From: Pseudomonadota bacterium
GTDB taxonomy: Bacteria; Pseudomonadota; Gammaproteobacteria; Burkholderiales; Burkholderiaceae_C
Direction: 5' to 3'
DNA: 34,566 nt
Assembly: GCA_030538605.1 (NCBI GenBank)
Contig: JAUNTQ010000005.1
Coordinates: 1 to 34,566 of the forward strand
Shown here: piece after piece, positions 7,066 through 17,115 of the stretch
Layout: each line of letters starts with the position of its first letter
How positions within the stretch are numbered: the first letter of the stretch is position 1
The notes under the pieces: model-generated
The model's input: only the letters and a program-made list of their open reading frames with translations
The model's database searches: none
Told to the model about the DNA's origin: nothing
Program-made: the position numbers and the translations under genes

Positions 7066-8523
7066 TCACTCCCACTCAGGGTCTGCATGACGCGGCAGAC
7101 TGCACGCGGCAGATGGCTCTTGCACGGTGGCCGCAGGCAATGCCACCCGAAACACGCTGCCGTGCCCGGGATGCGAGCGCAGGGTGACGGTGCAGCCCAG
7201 CTGGCTCACCAGCTGCCCGACGATGGCCAGGCCCAGGCCAAAGCCTTCGTGGGTGCCGGGGGTTTCGCTGACTTTGAAGAACTCCTGAAACACCTGCGCC
7301 TGATCTTTTTCGGAGATGCCGATGCCGGTGTCCCACACTTCCAGCCGGGGGCGCTCGGGCGTGCCGCGCAGGGCGATGAGCACGCCGCCGCGCTGGGTGT
7401 ATTTGATGGCGTTGACCACCAGGTTGACCAGCACGCGCTGGAGCATGCGGCGGTCGGTTTGCACGGCAGCGTCTTGCAGGCGGCGGCTGGTGCGCAGGCG
7501 CAGGGCGAGTTGCTTGTCTTCGGCCTGGGGGCGGGTTTGCACCTCTGTGTCGGCCAGCAGCTCGGGCAGGTGCACGGCTTCAAGCACGGGGCGCATGCGG
7601 CTCCAGTCCAGACGCGCCAGGTCGAACAGGTTGTCGAACAGGCCATTGACGGCCAGGCTGGATTTGACGATGCGGGGGCTGAGCTCGTCCACCATGCCGG
7701 GGTCTTGCGAGAGCATTTCGGCGTACAGCCGCAGGGCGTGCACGGGCTGGCGGATGTCGTGCGTGGCCACGGCGAGAAAGCGGCGGCGCGCGTCGAGCGC
7801 CTCTTGCAGGGCCTGGCTGCGGGCGCTGAGGGATTCGATGAGCAGGGCGTTGCGCTGCTGCAGGGTGTAGGTGCCGCGAAACGCCGCGTGCTGACCCTGG
7901 CCGATGTGGTTGAGCAAGTACCAGTAGAGCACCAGCAGGGCCAGCACGGCCTGCTCCACCAGCAGCGCGTCTTGCGCGCGCAGCAGGTGGATGACGTAGG
8001 AGCCGACCATGCCGCCGGCCAGGCAGTTGACGTACCAGCACAGGCCGGGGCGATAGGGCGCAAGCGTCATGACGGCGAGCGAGCCCACGCAGGTGACGAC
8101 GACCCAGCACGCCAGCAGATCCATGGAAACCGGCGCCTCCACGAACAGCAGGACCGAGCCGCCCCACAGGCCGCCGTTGACGGCCCACAACGCGTGCAGG
8201 CGCCGCACGAAGCGCACGCGGGCGGCCGCGCCCAGCGGGCGCACGTGCTGCATGTAGTACCTGAGCAGGGCCACCCACAGCAGCTCCAGGCCCACGGAGA
8301 CCACGCCCCACAGCACCGCCCACGGCCCGGGCCGCACGATGCCCAGCAACAGGCTGAACACGAGGACGGCAGTGAGCGCGGGCAGCTGCAGCCCGCGCAG
8401 GGTGGCCAGCGCGCTGTCGGCAAGAGCTGCGTCGAGCTCGGTGGTGTCGATGGCGCGCGTGTGGCCCGTGGCAAGGCTCACGGGCAGCTCCAGGTCAGGG
8501 CTGGAAGGCGACAAGGACGTCAT
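7066..8523 (-). CDS. Membrane-bound sensor histidine kinase, orphan
   Basis: A 485-residue kinase with about six hydrophobic segments between residues 40 and 220, a short coiled region (TYTLQQRNALLIESLSARSQ), then a HisKA domain with the H-box ATHDIRQPVHAL and a HATPase_c domain with the N-box NLVVNAIKYT, G1 DTGIGI and G2 GFGLGLAI. All catalytic boxes look intact. It should autophosphorylate on the H-box histidine and pass phosphate to a response regulator, but none is encoded nearby and there is no receiver domain in the protein. The membrane part is not a family I recognise. It is convergent with the acetamidase gene. An ~80-bp inverted repeat lies about 100 bp upstream of its start. Confidence 0.92.
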   Translation of the reverse strand: MTSLSPSSPDLELPVSLATGHTRAIDTTELDAALADSALATLRGLQLPALTAVLVFSLLLGIVRPGPWAVLWGVVSVGLELLWVALLRYYMQHVRPLGAAARVRFVRRLHALWAVNGGLWGGSVLLFVEAPVSMDLLACWVVVTCVGSLAVMTLAPYRPGLCWYVNCLAGGMVGSYVIHLLRAQDALLVEQAVLALLVLYWYLLNHIGQGQHAAFRGTYTLQQRNALLIESLSARSQALQEALDARRRFLAVATHDIRQPVHALRLYAEMLSQDPGMVDELSPRIVKSSLAVNGLFDNLFDLARLDWSRMRPVLEAVHLPELLADTEVQTRPQAEDKQLALRLRTSRRLQDAAVQTDRRMLQRVLVNLVVNAIKYTQRGGVLIALRGTPERPRLEVWDTGIGISEKDQAQVFQEFFKVSETPGTHEGFGLGLAIVGQLVSQLGCTVTLRSHPGHGSVFRVALPAATVQEPSAACSLPRHADPEWE

Positions 8524-8630
8524 GCAGATAAGGCGCGCGCGGACAAGCGCTGCATTCTATTGACCGGGCCGCAGGCCTTGCCGCCAGCGCCCATCTGCAC
8601 GTGTCTGCCCATTTTGAATTACACAAAAAA

Positions 8631-8710
8631 GGAGCTTCTTGCGCACGTTTTAAAACAGATTTAGATATAAAAATATCCAAAAGTGCTTTAAACAATGCGC
8701 AAGCAGCTCC
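8631..8710. repeat. Copy 1 of the ~80-bp inverted-repeat family
   Basis: The segment begins GGAGCTTCTTGCGCACG and ends CAATGCGCAAGCAGCTCC, giving long complementary arms around an AT-rich centre with ATATAAAAATAT. Inside the conserved tips, GTTTTAAA pairs with TTTAAAC. It is related to copies at 19721-19822, 24496-24576 and 28167-28247. It lies between the antiporter gene's 3' end and the kinase gene's 5' end. Confidence 0.85.
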
Positions 8711-8768
8711 TATATTCTTAATATACCTACCCACCACCCAACCCCGCTGCACGCTGCATGTCCGGGCA

Positions 8769-10196
8769 TCACAGGCTGAGCCAGCCCTGCCACAGCCCCA
8801 GCGCCGCCACGCCAGCGGCCAGCAGCAGCAGGGCAAAGCCCGCCCACTCGGCGCGCGAGAACAGCGCGCGGCCGTGCTCGCGCCGCGCCCATGCGTACAG
8901 CAGCGCGCCCGGCGCATACAGCAGGGCCGACAGCAGCAGGTATTTCACGCCCCCCGCGTACAGCAGCCACAGCGCATAGGCCACGGCCACGGCGGCAATG
9001 GCCAGGTCGCGGCGGCGCAGCGAGGTTTCCGCCCCGCCATAGCCCTGGCCGCGCCACGCCAGCTTCAGGCCGCACACGGCCGCCCAGGCGTAAGGCAGCA
9101 AGATCATCGACGTACCCAGGTTGACCAGCGCCAGATAGCTGCTTTCGGCAAACAGGGTGATGAGCAGAAACAGCTGCACGCAGCCGCTGGTCAGCCACAG
9201 CGCGCTGGCCGGCACGGCGCGGGCGTTGTCACGCGCCAGCCAGTGCGGCGCCGTGCCGTCGCGCGCGGCCATGTACAGCGTCTCGCTCGACAAAAGCAGC
9301 CACGACAGCAGCGCGCCCGACAGCGAAATCAGCAGCCCCAGGCTGATGAAGGCCGCGCCCCACGGCCCCACCACGTGGGCCAGCACATGCATCATCGAGG
9401 GGTTCTTCAGCTGCGCCAGCGCCGGCTGCGACATCACGCCCAGCGACAGCACGCTGATGGCCACCATCAGCGCCAGCGTGAACAGAAAGCCCATCAGCGT
9501 GGCGCGCCCCACGTCAACGCGGCGCGCGGCGCGGGCCGAATACACGCTGGCGCCCTCCACGCCGATGAACACCCACACCGTCACCAGCATCATGCCGCGC
9601 ATCTGGTGCGGCACGCTGCCCAGCTCGGCATTGCCCTGACCCCAGAAGTCCTGCGTGAACACATCGACCTGAAACGCCAGCGCCACCAGCAGCACGAACA
9701 CCGCCAGCGGCAGCAGCTTGGCCACGGTGATGACCTGGTTGATGAACGCCGCCTCCTTGATGCCGCGCAGCACTATGAAGTGCGTGCCCCACAGCATGAC
9801 GGACGCGCTGCCCACGGCCAGCGCCGTGTTGCCCTCGCCAAACGCCGGCAGGTAATGCCCCAGCGTGCTGAACACCAGCACGTAGTAGCCCACGTTGCCC
9901 AGCACCGCCATGAACCAGTAGCCCCAGGCCGAGCCAAAGCCCACGAACGGCCCGAGCGCCGCGCGTGCGTAGGCATAGATGCCCGAATCCAGCTGCGGCT
10001 GGCGCAGCGTGAGGTTGACGAACACGAACGCCAGCGCCAGCATGCCCACGCCCGTGACGGCCCAGGCCAGCACCGTGGCCCCTGCAGCAGCGCTGGCCGC
10101 CGTGTTCTGCGGAATGGAAAAAATGCCGCCACCCACCATGGAGCCGACCACCAGCGCGGTGAGCGAGCCCAGGCGCAGCTTGAGGGATGCGTTCAT
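8769..10196 (-). CDS. arcD: Arginine:ornithine antiporter-like APC transporter
   Basis: The 475-residue protein is an APC-superfamily amino acid transporter with about 12 hydrophobic segments. The start (LGSLTALVVGSMVGGGIFSIPQN) carries the GSMVGGGIF substrate-binding helix. Blocks such as SAWGYWFMAVLGNVGYYVLVFSTLGHYLPAFGEGNT, VWVFIGVEGASVYSARA and NPSMMHVLAHVVGPWGA closely recall ArcD of Pseudomonas, which exchanges arginine for ornithine. No arcA, arcB or arcC gene is in the window, so it may serve uptake or exchange of another basic amino acid such as lysine. It is alone on its strand, with repeat DNA downstream. Family call is firm; substrate is likely but not proven. Confidence 0.85.
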   Translation of the reverse strand: MNASLKLRLGSLTALVVGSMVGGGIFSIPQNTAASAAAGATVLAWAVTGVGMLALAFVFVNLTLRQPQLDSGIYAYARAALGPFVGFGSAWGYWFMAVLGNVGYYVLVFSTLGHYLPAFGEGNTALAVGSASVMLWGTHFIVLRGIKEAAFINQVITVAKLLPLAVFVLLVALAFQVDVFTQDFWGQGNAELGSVPHQMRGMMLVTVWVFIGVEGASVYSARAARRVDVGRATLMGFLFTLALMVAISVLSLGVMSQPALAQLKNPSMMHVLAHVVGPWGAAFISLGLLISLSGALLSWLLLSSETLYMAARDGTAPHWLARDNARAVPASALWLTSGCVQLFLLITLFAESSYLALVNLGTSMILLPYAWAAVCGLKLAWRGQGYGGAETSLRRRDLAIAAVAVAYALWLLYAGGVKYLLLSALLYAPGALLYAWARREHGRALFSRAEWAGFALLLLAAGVAALGLWQGWLSL

Positions 10197-10407
10197 GCGC
10201 GAAAAATGCCGTGAAAAAGATGAAAGACCAGGACTGACGCCATTCAGCCTGATTTGAGGCTGGCAGCACCTTGAAGCACCGGTGGAGAAGTCCTTTTTGC
10301 GTAAGTCATGAAGACGTGCCCGCCTTGGCCGGACAAAGACACAGCCCAGGCGCTGGCGGCGCGCGCAAACGCTGGTGCAGCGCCACGCGCTTCAAAGCAC
10401 CAGGCCG

Positions 10408-11031
10408 TCAGGGTGCCATCAGCTGCGCGAAGGTTTCAGGTGCCACCGCCTGTATCTGCAACGCCGCGCGTTCGCCCAGCGGGCAATCGCCGCGGCACTG
10501 CACGTCGTAAGTGCCAGCGCGCTCAATCTGAATACTGGCCAGCGATGCTTGCCCGGTTGCGGGCACCAGCGTCAGACCGAGCGCGGGCACCTCGTACTCG
10601 CCCGCCACGCCGACGGATCGCGCCGTCAGCAGCACCCGCTGGCCGACGGGCAGCAGCAGCAGATGATCGGCCGGTGCGCCCAGGCGGCTCTGCCAGCGCG
10701 CTTGCAGATCGGTGCGCTGGCTGCCCGCGCCTTGTCCGGCCAGGTATTTGAAGTCCCAGCCTTCGCGGCCCAAGGTCAGCGCGAGGGACACATCCACGGC
10801 GAAACCATCGGGCAGCTGCGGCACCGGCACACTGCCCGCCCCCTCCATGCCCGCGTTCTGCGGCGGCGCCACCGGGGCGGCGCTGTCGGCCTCGTAGGTC
10901 TGCGCCACCACGGCGGCATGCTCATCAAGGGCATGCCGTATCTGCCACGCTGCGATACCCATGCACACAAGCACCGCCAGAAAAACGCCCAGCCGCTTCT
11001 TCAGCGTGGCCTTGTTCTTGTCATTCATCAT
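10408..11031 (-). CDS. Membrane-anchored protein resembling a degenerate cytochrome oxidase subunit II cupredoxin
   Basis: A 207-residue protein with one N-terminal membrane anchor (residues 14-31), a Pro/Ala linker and an exported domain. That domain follows the order of a COX2 CuA domain: GREGWDFKYLA, LLLLPVGQRVLLTARS, EYEVPALGLTL, then GTYDVQCRGDCP. The C-x3-C pair (Cys179, Cys183) matches the CuA cysteines, but the histidines expected before the VPAL segment and after the second cysteine are missing, so CuA assembly as in true COX2 is unlikely. AGGAGGAGG nine bases before the tandem ATGs (11031 or 11028) is a strong ribosome-binding site. No oxidase genes are nearby. The resemblance is my reading by eye; it could be another cupredoxin-like family. 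The 211 bp between it and arcD show only a weak hairpin. Confidence 0.6.
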   Translation of the reverse strand: MMNDKNKATLKKRLGVFLAVLVCMGIAAWQIRHALDEHAAVVAQTYEADSAAPVAPPQNAGMEGAGSVPVPQLPDGFAVDVSLALTLGREGWDFKYLAGQGAGSQRTDLQARWQSRLGAPADHLLLLPVGQRVLLTARSVGVAGEYEVPALGLTLVPATGQASLASIQIERAGTYDVQCRGDCPLGERAALQIQAVAPETFAQLMAP

Positions 11032-11065
11032 GATGAAGCACCTCCTCCTTTGCTGCTTCGGGCGT

Positions 11066-11368
11066 TCACCACCCCTGCCCGCCCAGCGGGGGAGTGTAGC
11101 CAGCGCGCCGTGGGCCGCAGGCCACGATCAGCCGAAACAGCAGCACCCGATCGCCCTCGGCCAGCACGCGCTGCGCCCGCGCGACACGCGGCACAAACTC
11201 GCCATTGACCGCTGTGCTGACGGCCAGCTCGGCATGCCCCAGTTGCGCCAGCAGATCGGCCAGCACGGTCTGCGGCGGCACGCGGTGCGGCTGATCGCCA
11301 AGCCAGATGGTGATGTGGCCAGCGTCGGGGCTTTCAGGGCTTTTCAGGGTGTCGGCGGCTTGTGTCAT
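11066..11368 (-). CDS. thiS: ThiS-like sulfur carrier with altered C-terminus
   Basis: Residues 17-66 read as ThiS, the ubiquitin-fold carrier that supplies sulfur for the thiazole of thiamine: VPPQTVLADLLAQLGH, then STAVNGEFVPRV and LAEGDRVLLF. Functional ThiS ends in Gly-Gly, which is adenylated and thiocarboxylated. Here the expected end after LLFRLIV is replaced by ACGPRRAGYTPPLGGQGW, a roughly 25-residue tail with no terminal Gly-Gly. The switch occurs at a GC-rich palindromic stretch (11107-11123). Its ATG overlaps the thiO stop (ATGA), so it is translationally coupled to thiO. thiG, which usually follows, is absent; the next gene is unrelated. The gene may be a decaying remnant, the tail may be trimmed, or the read may contain an error. 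Confidence 0.7.
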   Translation of the reverse strand: MTQAADTLKSPESPDAGHITIWLGDQPHRVPPQTVLADLLAQLGHAELAVSTAVNGEFVPRVARAQRVLAEGDRVLLFRLIVACGPRRAGYTPPLGGQGW

Positions 11369-12495
11369 GCGCTGGAAGCTTCCATATCAATAGCATTCAA
11401 ACCACCGGCCACGCCGGTCTGCCGCAGCGCCTGTTCCACCAGCGCCGGTGCCAGCAGCCAGCCGTGACGGAACAAGCCGTTGATGGAGAGCTTGCGGCCC
11501 TGCCATTGCAGCAGTGGATTGTTGTCGGGCAGCGCGGGGCGCAGGTTCACGTCCATCTTCACAATGCGCGCCTCAGCCAGCGCGGGCACCACGCTGTGCG
11601 CAGCGGCCATCAGCTCAGTGGCGCTGCGCAAGCTGACGGGCGAGCGGTCTTCGCTCTCGATCTCGCTCGCGCCCATCAGCACGTCGCTTGGCGATCGCGG
11701 CACGATGTACACGCGGTGGCGCGGGTGCAGCAGCCGCACCGGGCGCGCCAGGCCGTGGCCTGGGCAGTCGAGCCAGATGACTTCGCCGCGCACGCCTCTC
11801 ACGGGCCAATCGGGCCTGGCCCCCACGCCGCGCACATCCATTACCGCATCAAACGCCAGCACCCGCCCATCGGCCAGGCGCAGCGTGCCGCCGCCTTCGC
11901 CTGCTTCAACGCCCAGCACGCCTTTACCCCAATGCCAATCAGCGCCAATTGCTCCTGAATACAGAGCATTCATCATCGCCACGGTGTCGATGAAGCCCTC
12001 GCCCGGCAGTAGCCAGGCGTGGGCGGGGCCCTGGATCGACGGCTCCAGCGCGCGCAGCGCGGCAGCGTCCAGCGGCTGCGCGCCTTCGGGCGGACTCAGG
12101 CGCTGCCATTCGGGCGCGGCTGTGGCCGCGCGCAGGCGATCGAGCACGCGCTGCGCCGCGCCCAGATCGGCCCGGTGCGCCACCAGCAGGCTGCCGCCGA
12201 CCATCACCTTGGGTGAGCCGGGCAGCATCGCCGCGATGCGCTGCCACAGCACCAGCGAACGCCAGCCCAGCGCGGCGACGGCAGGTTCGGCGTTGTCCAA
12301 CTCGGACAAGGGGCTGAGCATGCCCGCCGCAGTGAAGCCCGCCGCCGTGGGCACGTAGGGATCGGGCGCCTGGCTGCGCGACACGGGTTTTTCGTTCACG
12401 GCAGGGTCAAACACCGCCACGCGATGGCCCGCCTGCGACAAGCGCCAGGCCAGCAAGCGGCCCAGCAGGCCAGCGCCAGCGATGCCGATGTTCAT
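11365..12495 (-). CDS. thiO: Glycine oxidase ThiO
   Basis: The 376-residue protein is an FAD-dependent amine oxidase of the DAO family. It opens with the dinucleotide-binding motif GIAGAGLLGRLLAWRLSQAGH, has the family segment TAAGMLSPLSE, and near the C-terminus the pattern DNNPLLQW followed by INGLFRHGWLLAPAL that closes the FAD site. ThiO converts glycine to dehydroglycine, one of the three precursors of the thiamine thiazole ring in the cytoplasm. It overlaps thiS by four bases downstream and its start overlaps the vapC stop by four bases upstream, so the three genes are read as a coupled unit. Confidence 0.93.
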   Translation of the reverse strand: MNIGIAGAGLLGRLLAWRLSQAGHRVAVFDPAVNEKPVSRSQAPDPYVPTAAGFTAAGMLSPLSELDNAEPAVAALGWRSLVLWQRIAAMLPGSPKVMVGGSLLVAHRADLGAAQRVLDRLRAATAAPEWQRLSPPEGAQPLDAAALRALEPSIQGPAHAWLLPGEGFIDTVAMMNALYSGAIGADWHWGKGVLGVEAGEGGGTLRLADGRVLAFDAVMDVRGVGARPDWPVRGVRGEVIWLDCPGHGLARPVRLLHPRHRVYIVPRSPSDVLMGASEIESEDRSPVSLRSATELMAAAHSVVPALAEARIVKMDVNLRPALPDNNPLLQWQGRKLSINGLFRHGWLLAPALVEQALRQTGVAGGLNAIDMEASSA

Positions 12496-12878
12496 GCAGG
12501 CACCGCCCAGTTTTCAATGGCGATGGGATAGCCCATGTAATCGGCTTCGTTGTTGGTGACCAGCGTCGCGCCCAGCGACAAGGCGTGCGCGGCGATGAGC
12601 TTGTCCATCGCACTGCGCTGGCGCGTGCTGAGCACGGCAATGTCGGCAAAACACCGGGCAGCGGCTTCGTCAAATGGCAGCACTTGCAGCCGCGCGCGTA
12701 TCCGCTGCAATTGATCGTGGGTGCCTTTCTTGAGGACACCGTGCTCCAGCTCTGCCAGGGTGATGCTGCTGATCGCCACTTCGGACGAAAAACAGGCGTC
12801 CACCCGCGCGGCCACGCTTGGCGGGCAGCCCACGGCCATGTAGATGCAGATGTTGGTGTCGAGCAGGTAGCGAATCAT
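12492..12878 (-). CDS. vapC: VapC-type PIN-domain toxin
   Basis: A 128-residue PIN-domain protein. The acidic residues that bind Mg are visible: Asp7 in YLLDTNICIY, Glu43 in ITLAELEHG, Asp92 in SAMDKLIAAHAL, and Asp113 in VTNNEADY. VapC toxins are ribonucleases that cut tRNA or rRNA and are held inactive by VapB. The ATG at 12878 starts the canonical sequence and is 10 bp after the vapB stop. The vapC stop overlaps the thiO start (ATGA), which is odd: a toxin gene is translationally coupled to a thiamine biosynthesis gene. Target RNA unknown. Confidence 0.93.
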   Translation of the reverse strand: MIRYLLDTNICIYMAVGCPPSVAARVDACFSSEVAISSITLAELEHGVLKKGTHDQLQRIRARLQVLPFDEAAARCFADIAVLSTRQRSAMDKLIAAHALSLGATLVTNNEADYMGYPIAIENWAVPA

Positions 12879-12888
12879 GGTGCGTGCG

Positions 12889-13140
12889 TCACGTCCGATC
12901 CGGCCAGTCGCGCTCCACGTAATCACCGTGGTCCTCGCGCGTCCAGGTGCCGTCCGGTGCCAGGGCAGCAAACAGCTCACCCAGCCCGGTCAGCTTCTCC
13001 CCCTTGGGCCGAATGCGCAGCTCGTCGCCGACGCGCTCAATCAGCAGTTCCACGTTGTCTGGCGCAAACGCCATGCCGGCCGGAATGCGCACGGCCAGCG
13101 AGTTGCCGTTCTTGAATTGGCGGGTGAGTGTGGTGGGCAT
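12889..13140 (-). CDS. vapB: VapB-type antitoxin, AbrB/SpoVT-like
   Basis: An 83-residue protein with the AbrB-like swapped-hairpin DNA-binding domain at the N-terminus (TRQFKNGNSLAVRIPAGM, then ERVGDELRIRPKG) and an acidic, aromatic C-terminal tail (TWTREDHGDYVERDWPDR) that should insert into the VapC active site. The ATG at 13140 follows AAGGAG at an eight-base spacing, which decides the start over the longer upstream frame. It precedes vapC by 10 bp. VapB is expected to bind DNA with VapC and repress its own promoter, for which an inverted repeat lies just upstream. Confidence 0.92.
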   Translation of the reverse strand: MPTTLTRQFKNGNSLAVRIPAGMAFAPDNVELLIERVGDELRIRPKGEKLTGLGELFAALAPDGTWTREDHGDYVERDWPDRT

Positions 13141-13179
13141 GGTGTGTACTCCTTGCGATGGATGCACTGTACATACACC
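13141..13179 (-). promoter_or_regulatory. Candidate VapBC operator
   Basis: GGTGTGTAC (13141-13149) and GTACATACACC (13169-13179) form an imperfect inverted repeat 39 bp across, directly upstream of vapB and overlapping its leader. Such repeats usually serve as the VapBC binding site. The 65-bp gap between thiC and vapB would have to hold any private promoter. Confidence 0.45.
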
Positions 13180-13205
13180 CTTCGCCTCGGTCAATGTCAG
13201 CCGTG

Positions 13206-15275
<2,070 letters not shown>

Positions 15276-15280
15276 CAAGC

Positions 15281-15310
15281 ATGATAGCGCCAATGCCTGC
15301 GGCGCAACAC
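15281..15310 (-). promoter_or_regulatory. Candidate promoter for the thiC transcript
   Basis: On the minus strand TATCAT (15281-15286) can serve as -10, just before the riboswitch, with TGTTGC or TTGCGC 15-17 bases upstream as a poor -35. It lies between the tRNA terminator and the riboswitch, the only place a promoter fits. Confidence 0.4.
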
Positions 15311-15321
15311 ACACGATCCAA

Positions 15322-15361
15322 AAACCAAAAGAAAACCCCGCACACCTTGCGATGTGCGGGG
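15322..15361 (-). terminator. Rho-independent terminator after tRNA-Asn
   Basis: CCCCGCACA (15336-15344) and TGTGCGGGG (15353-15361) form a nine-base-pair stem with an eight-base loop. On the minus strand it is followed by TTTTCTTTTGGTTTTTGG, a T-rich tail, 12 bases after the encoded CCA of the tRNA. Confidence 0.85.
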
Positions 15362-15373
15362 CTTCGTGTTTTT

Positions 15374-15449
15374 TGGCTCCCCGACCTGGGCTCGAACCAG
15401 GGACCTACGGATTAACAGTCCGGCGCTCTACCGACTGAGCTATCGGGGA
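15374..15449 (-). tRNA. tRNA-Asn (anticodon GTT)
   Basis: The 76-base gene, including an encoded CCA, folds as a cloverleaf: acceptor TCCCCGA pairs with TCGGGGA, the D arm has AGCTCAGTCGGTAGAGC, and the T arm has GGTTCGAGCC. The anticodon GTT lies at 15414-15416 in the loop CTGTTAA. Discriminator base is G, as usual for tRNA-Asn. Confidence 0.98.
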
Positions 15450-15460
15450 ACAAGCCTTGC

Positions 15461-15490
15461 AGTATAGCGTGGTTTTTTGGCTTTTGGCAA
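15461..15490 (-). promoter_or_regulatory. Sigma-70 promoter of tRNA-Asn
   Basis: On the minus strand TTGCCA (15485-15490) and TATACT (15461-15466) are separated by 18 bases, and the -10 box ends 11 bases before the tRNA. Both hexamers are near consensus. Confidence 0.75.
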
Positions 15491-15514
15491 ATGGGCTGCC
15501 AAAAAGCCGTGGCT

Positions 15515-16966
15515 TCACGCCGTGGGCGATTGGCGCTCGAACACCGCCATGCTCTCCACATGTGCGGTGTGCGGGAACATGTTGACCACGCCCGCAGCCG
15601 TGCAGCGGTAGCCGCCCTGGTGCACCAGCAGGCCCGCGTCGCGCGCCAGGGTGGCGGGGTTGCAACTGACGTAGACGATGCGTTGCGGCGGCTGCCAGCT
15701 TTCGGCACCTGCGGGCAGCGGTTCGGCGTCTTCTGCGCCAATGCGCGCCTGATGGATGGCGGCCAGCGCCTTGACGAGGGCGAAGGCGCCTTCGCGTGGC
15801 GGGTCAACCAGCCAGCGGTCGGCGGTGCCGTCGGCCACGAGTTGTGCGGCGGTCATGTCGAACAGGTTGCGTGCCACAAATTCGGTAGCAGCCAGCGCTT
15901 GATTGGCAGGCGCAAGCGCCTTGTTTTTCTCGAAATTCTGCTGCGCGCGTGCCACCAGCGCGGCGCTGCCTTCGACGCCCAGCACCTGCCCGGCCTGCGT
16001 GGCGATGGGCAGGGTGAAGTTGCCCAGGCCGCAGAACCAGTCGATCACGCGCTCGTGCCTTTGCGCGTCCAGCAGGCGCAGCGCGCGGCTGACCAGCACG
16101 CAGTTGATGTGCGGGTTGACTTGGGTGAAGTCGGTGGGCTTGAAGGGCATGGTGATGCCGAATTCGGGCAGCGCGTACGACAGCGTGGGGCCGCCCTCCT
16201 GAAGCAGGTGCACGGTGTCCGGCCCTTTGGGTTGCAGCCACCACTGCACGCCGTGGCGCGCGCCGAAGTCGCGCAGCTGTTGCTGGTCGGCTTCGCTCAG
16301 GGGCTCCAGGTGGCGCAGCACCAGCGCGGTGACGGCGTCGCCACCGGCCAGCTCGATCTGCGGGCAGGTTTCGCGCGCTTGCAGGCCCATGATGAGGGCG
16401 CGCAGCGGCATCAGCAGGCGGCTCACGTGGGCGGGCAGCACGGGGCATTCGCGCATGTCGGCCACGTAGCGGCTTTTGCGTTCGTGAAAGCCGATCAACA
16501 CCTCGCCTTTTTTCTGCACATAGCGCACCGACAGCCGCGCGCGGTAGCGGTAGCCCCAGGCCGGGCCTTCGATAGGGCGCAGGATCAACTCGGGCTTGAC
16601 CTTGCCCAGGTGCCACAGGTTGTCTTCCAGCGCGCGCTGCTTGACGGCCACTTGCGCTGCCGGTGCCAGGTGCTGCATCTTGCAGCCGCCGCAAGCGCCC
16701 TGGTGCAGGCCGAAGTGCGGGCAGCGCGGGGCCACGCGCTGGCTGCTTTCAGTGTGCAGCTCGGTCAGCGTGGCGGCTTCCCAGCTGTTCTTGCGGCGCG
16801 TGACCTGGGCGCTGACCCATTCGCCCGGCAGCGCGCCGTCGATGAAGACGACCTTGCCGTCGGCGCGGCGGGCGATGCCTTGGGCGTCCAGGTCCATCGA
16901 CTCGATGTGCAGCCAGTCGGGCGGCATGGCGGGGGCGGCAGGGGGTGATTCGGTATCTTTGGTCAT
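15515..16966 (-). CDS. rlmD: 23S rRNA (uracil-1939-C5)-methyltransferase RlmD
   Basis: The 483-residue protein has an N-terminal TRAM RNA-binding domain (residues 17-70, with [23 protein letters not shown]), iron-sulfur cysteines Cys82, Cys92 and Cys95 ([19 protein letters not shown]) plus a fourth in MRECPVLP, and a SAM-dependent methyltransferase domain with [20 protein letters not shown] and the catalytic cysteine in [12 protein letters not shown]. It methylates U1939 of 23S rRNA. The iron-sulfur set and TRAM domain separate RlmD from RlmC and TrmA. The gene follows nlpD on the same strand after a 149-bp gap full of palindromic repeats. Confidence 0.95.
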   Translation of the reverse strand: MTKDTESPPAAPAMPPDWLHIESMDLDAQGIARRADGKVVFIDGALPGEWVSAQVTRRKNSWEAATLTELHTESSQRVAPRCPHFGLHQGACGGCKMQHLAPAAQVAVKQRALEDNLWHLGKVKPELILRPIEGPAWGYRYRARLSVRYVQKKGEVLIGFHERKSRYVADMRECPVLPAHVSRLLMPLRALIMGLQARETCPQIELAGGDAVTALVLRHLEPLSEADQQQLRDFGARHGVQWWLQPKGPDTVHLLQEGGPTLSYALPEFGITMPFKPTDFTQVNPHINCVLVSRALRLLDAQRHERVIDWFCGLGNFTLPIATQAGQVLGVEGSAALVARAQQNFEKNKALAPANQALAATEFVARNLFDMTAAQLVADGTADRWLVDPPREGAFALVKALAAIHQARIGAEDAEPLPAGAESWQPPQRIVYVSCNPATLARDAGLLVHQGGYRCTAAGVVNMFPHTAHVESMAVFERQSPTA

Positions 16967-16979
16967 AAAAAATGCCGCC

Positions 16980-17012
16980 TGCGCTTTAGTAACAAGCGCA
17001 AGCAGCTATCAA
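16980..17012. repeat. Short palindromic repeat of the TAGCT-N4-GCGC family
   Basis: Reading the minus strand, TTGATAGCTGCTTGCGCTTG is followed by AAAGCGCA. It shares GATAGCT-N2-TTGCGCTTG and the trailing GCGC with the copy at 30899-30930, and lies 13 bp upstream of the rlmD start. Confidence 0.65.
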
Positions 17013-17039
17013 TTAGTCAACGGCTTTGGTGTGCCACCG

Positions 17040-17075
17040 CCCTCACCCCAACCCTCTCCCGCGCGCGGGAGAGGG
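17040..17075. repeat. CCCTCACCCC/GCGGGAGAGGG palindromic repeat
   Basis: CCCTCACCCCAACCC leads into CCCTCTCCCGCGCGCGGGAG, ending AGAGGG, a strong hairpin. The same unit, including the CCACCG bases just before it, occurs twice in opposite orientation inside tex at 32566-32666. Here it sits between nlpD and rlmD. Confidence 0.8.
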
Positions 17076-17115
17076 GGCCAAAACCGGCAGCGGGCTTGCC
17101 CAGCCGATCAGGGGC

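Noticed and set aside
6877..8664. Plus-strand open frame of 595 codons opposite the sensor kinase
   Set aside because: Antisense shadow; Gln/His/Ala-rich with no domain, while the minus strand has complete kinase motifs.
8601..10214. Plus-strand frame of 537 codons opposite arcD
   Set aside because: Antisense shadow, extremely rich in Arg, Gln and His; starts inside the 80-bp repeat.
15515..15700. Plus-strand frames overlapping rlmD as small genes
   Set aside because: No ribosome-binding sites and no motifs; rlmD is complete on the minus strand.
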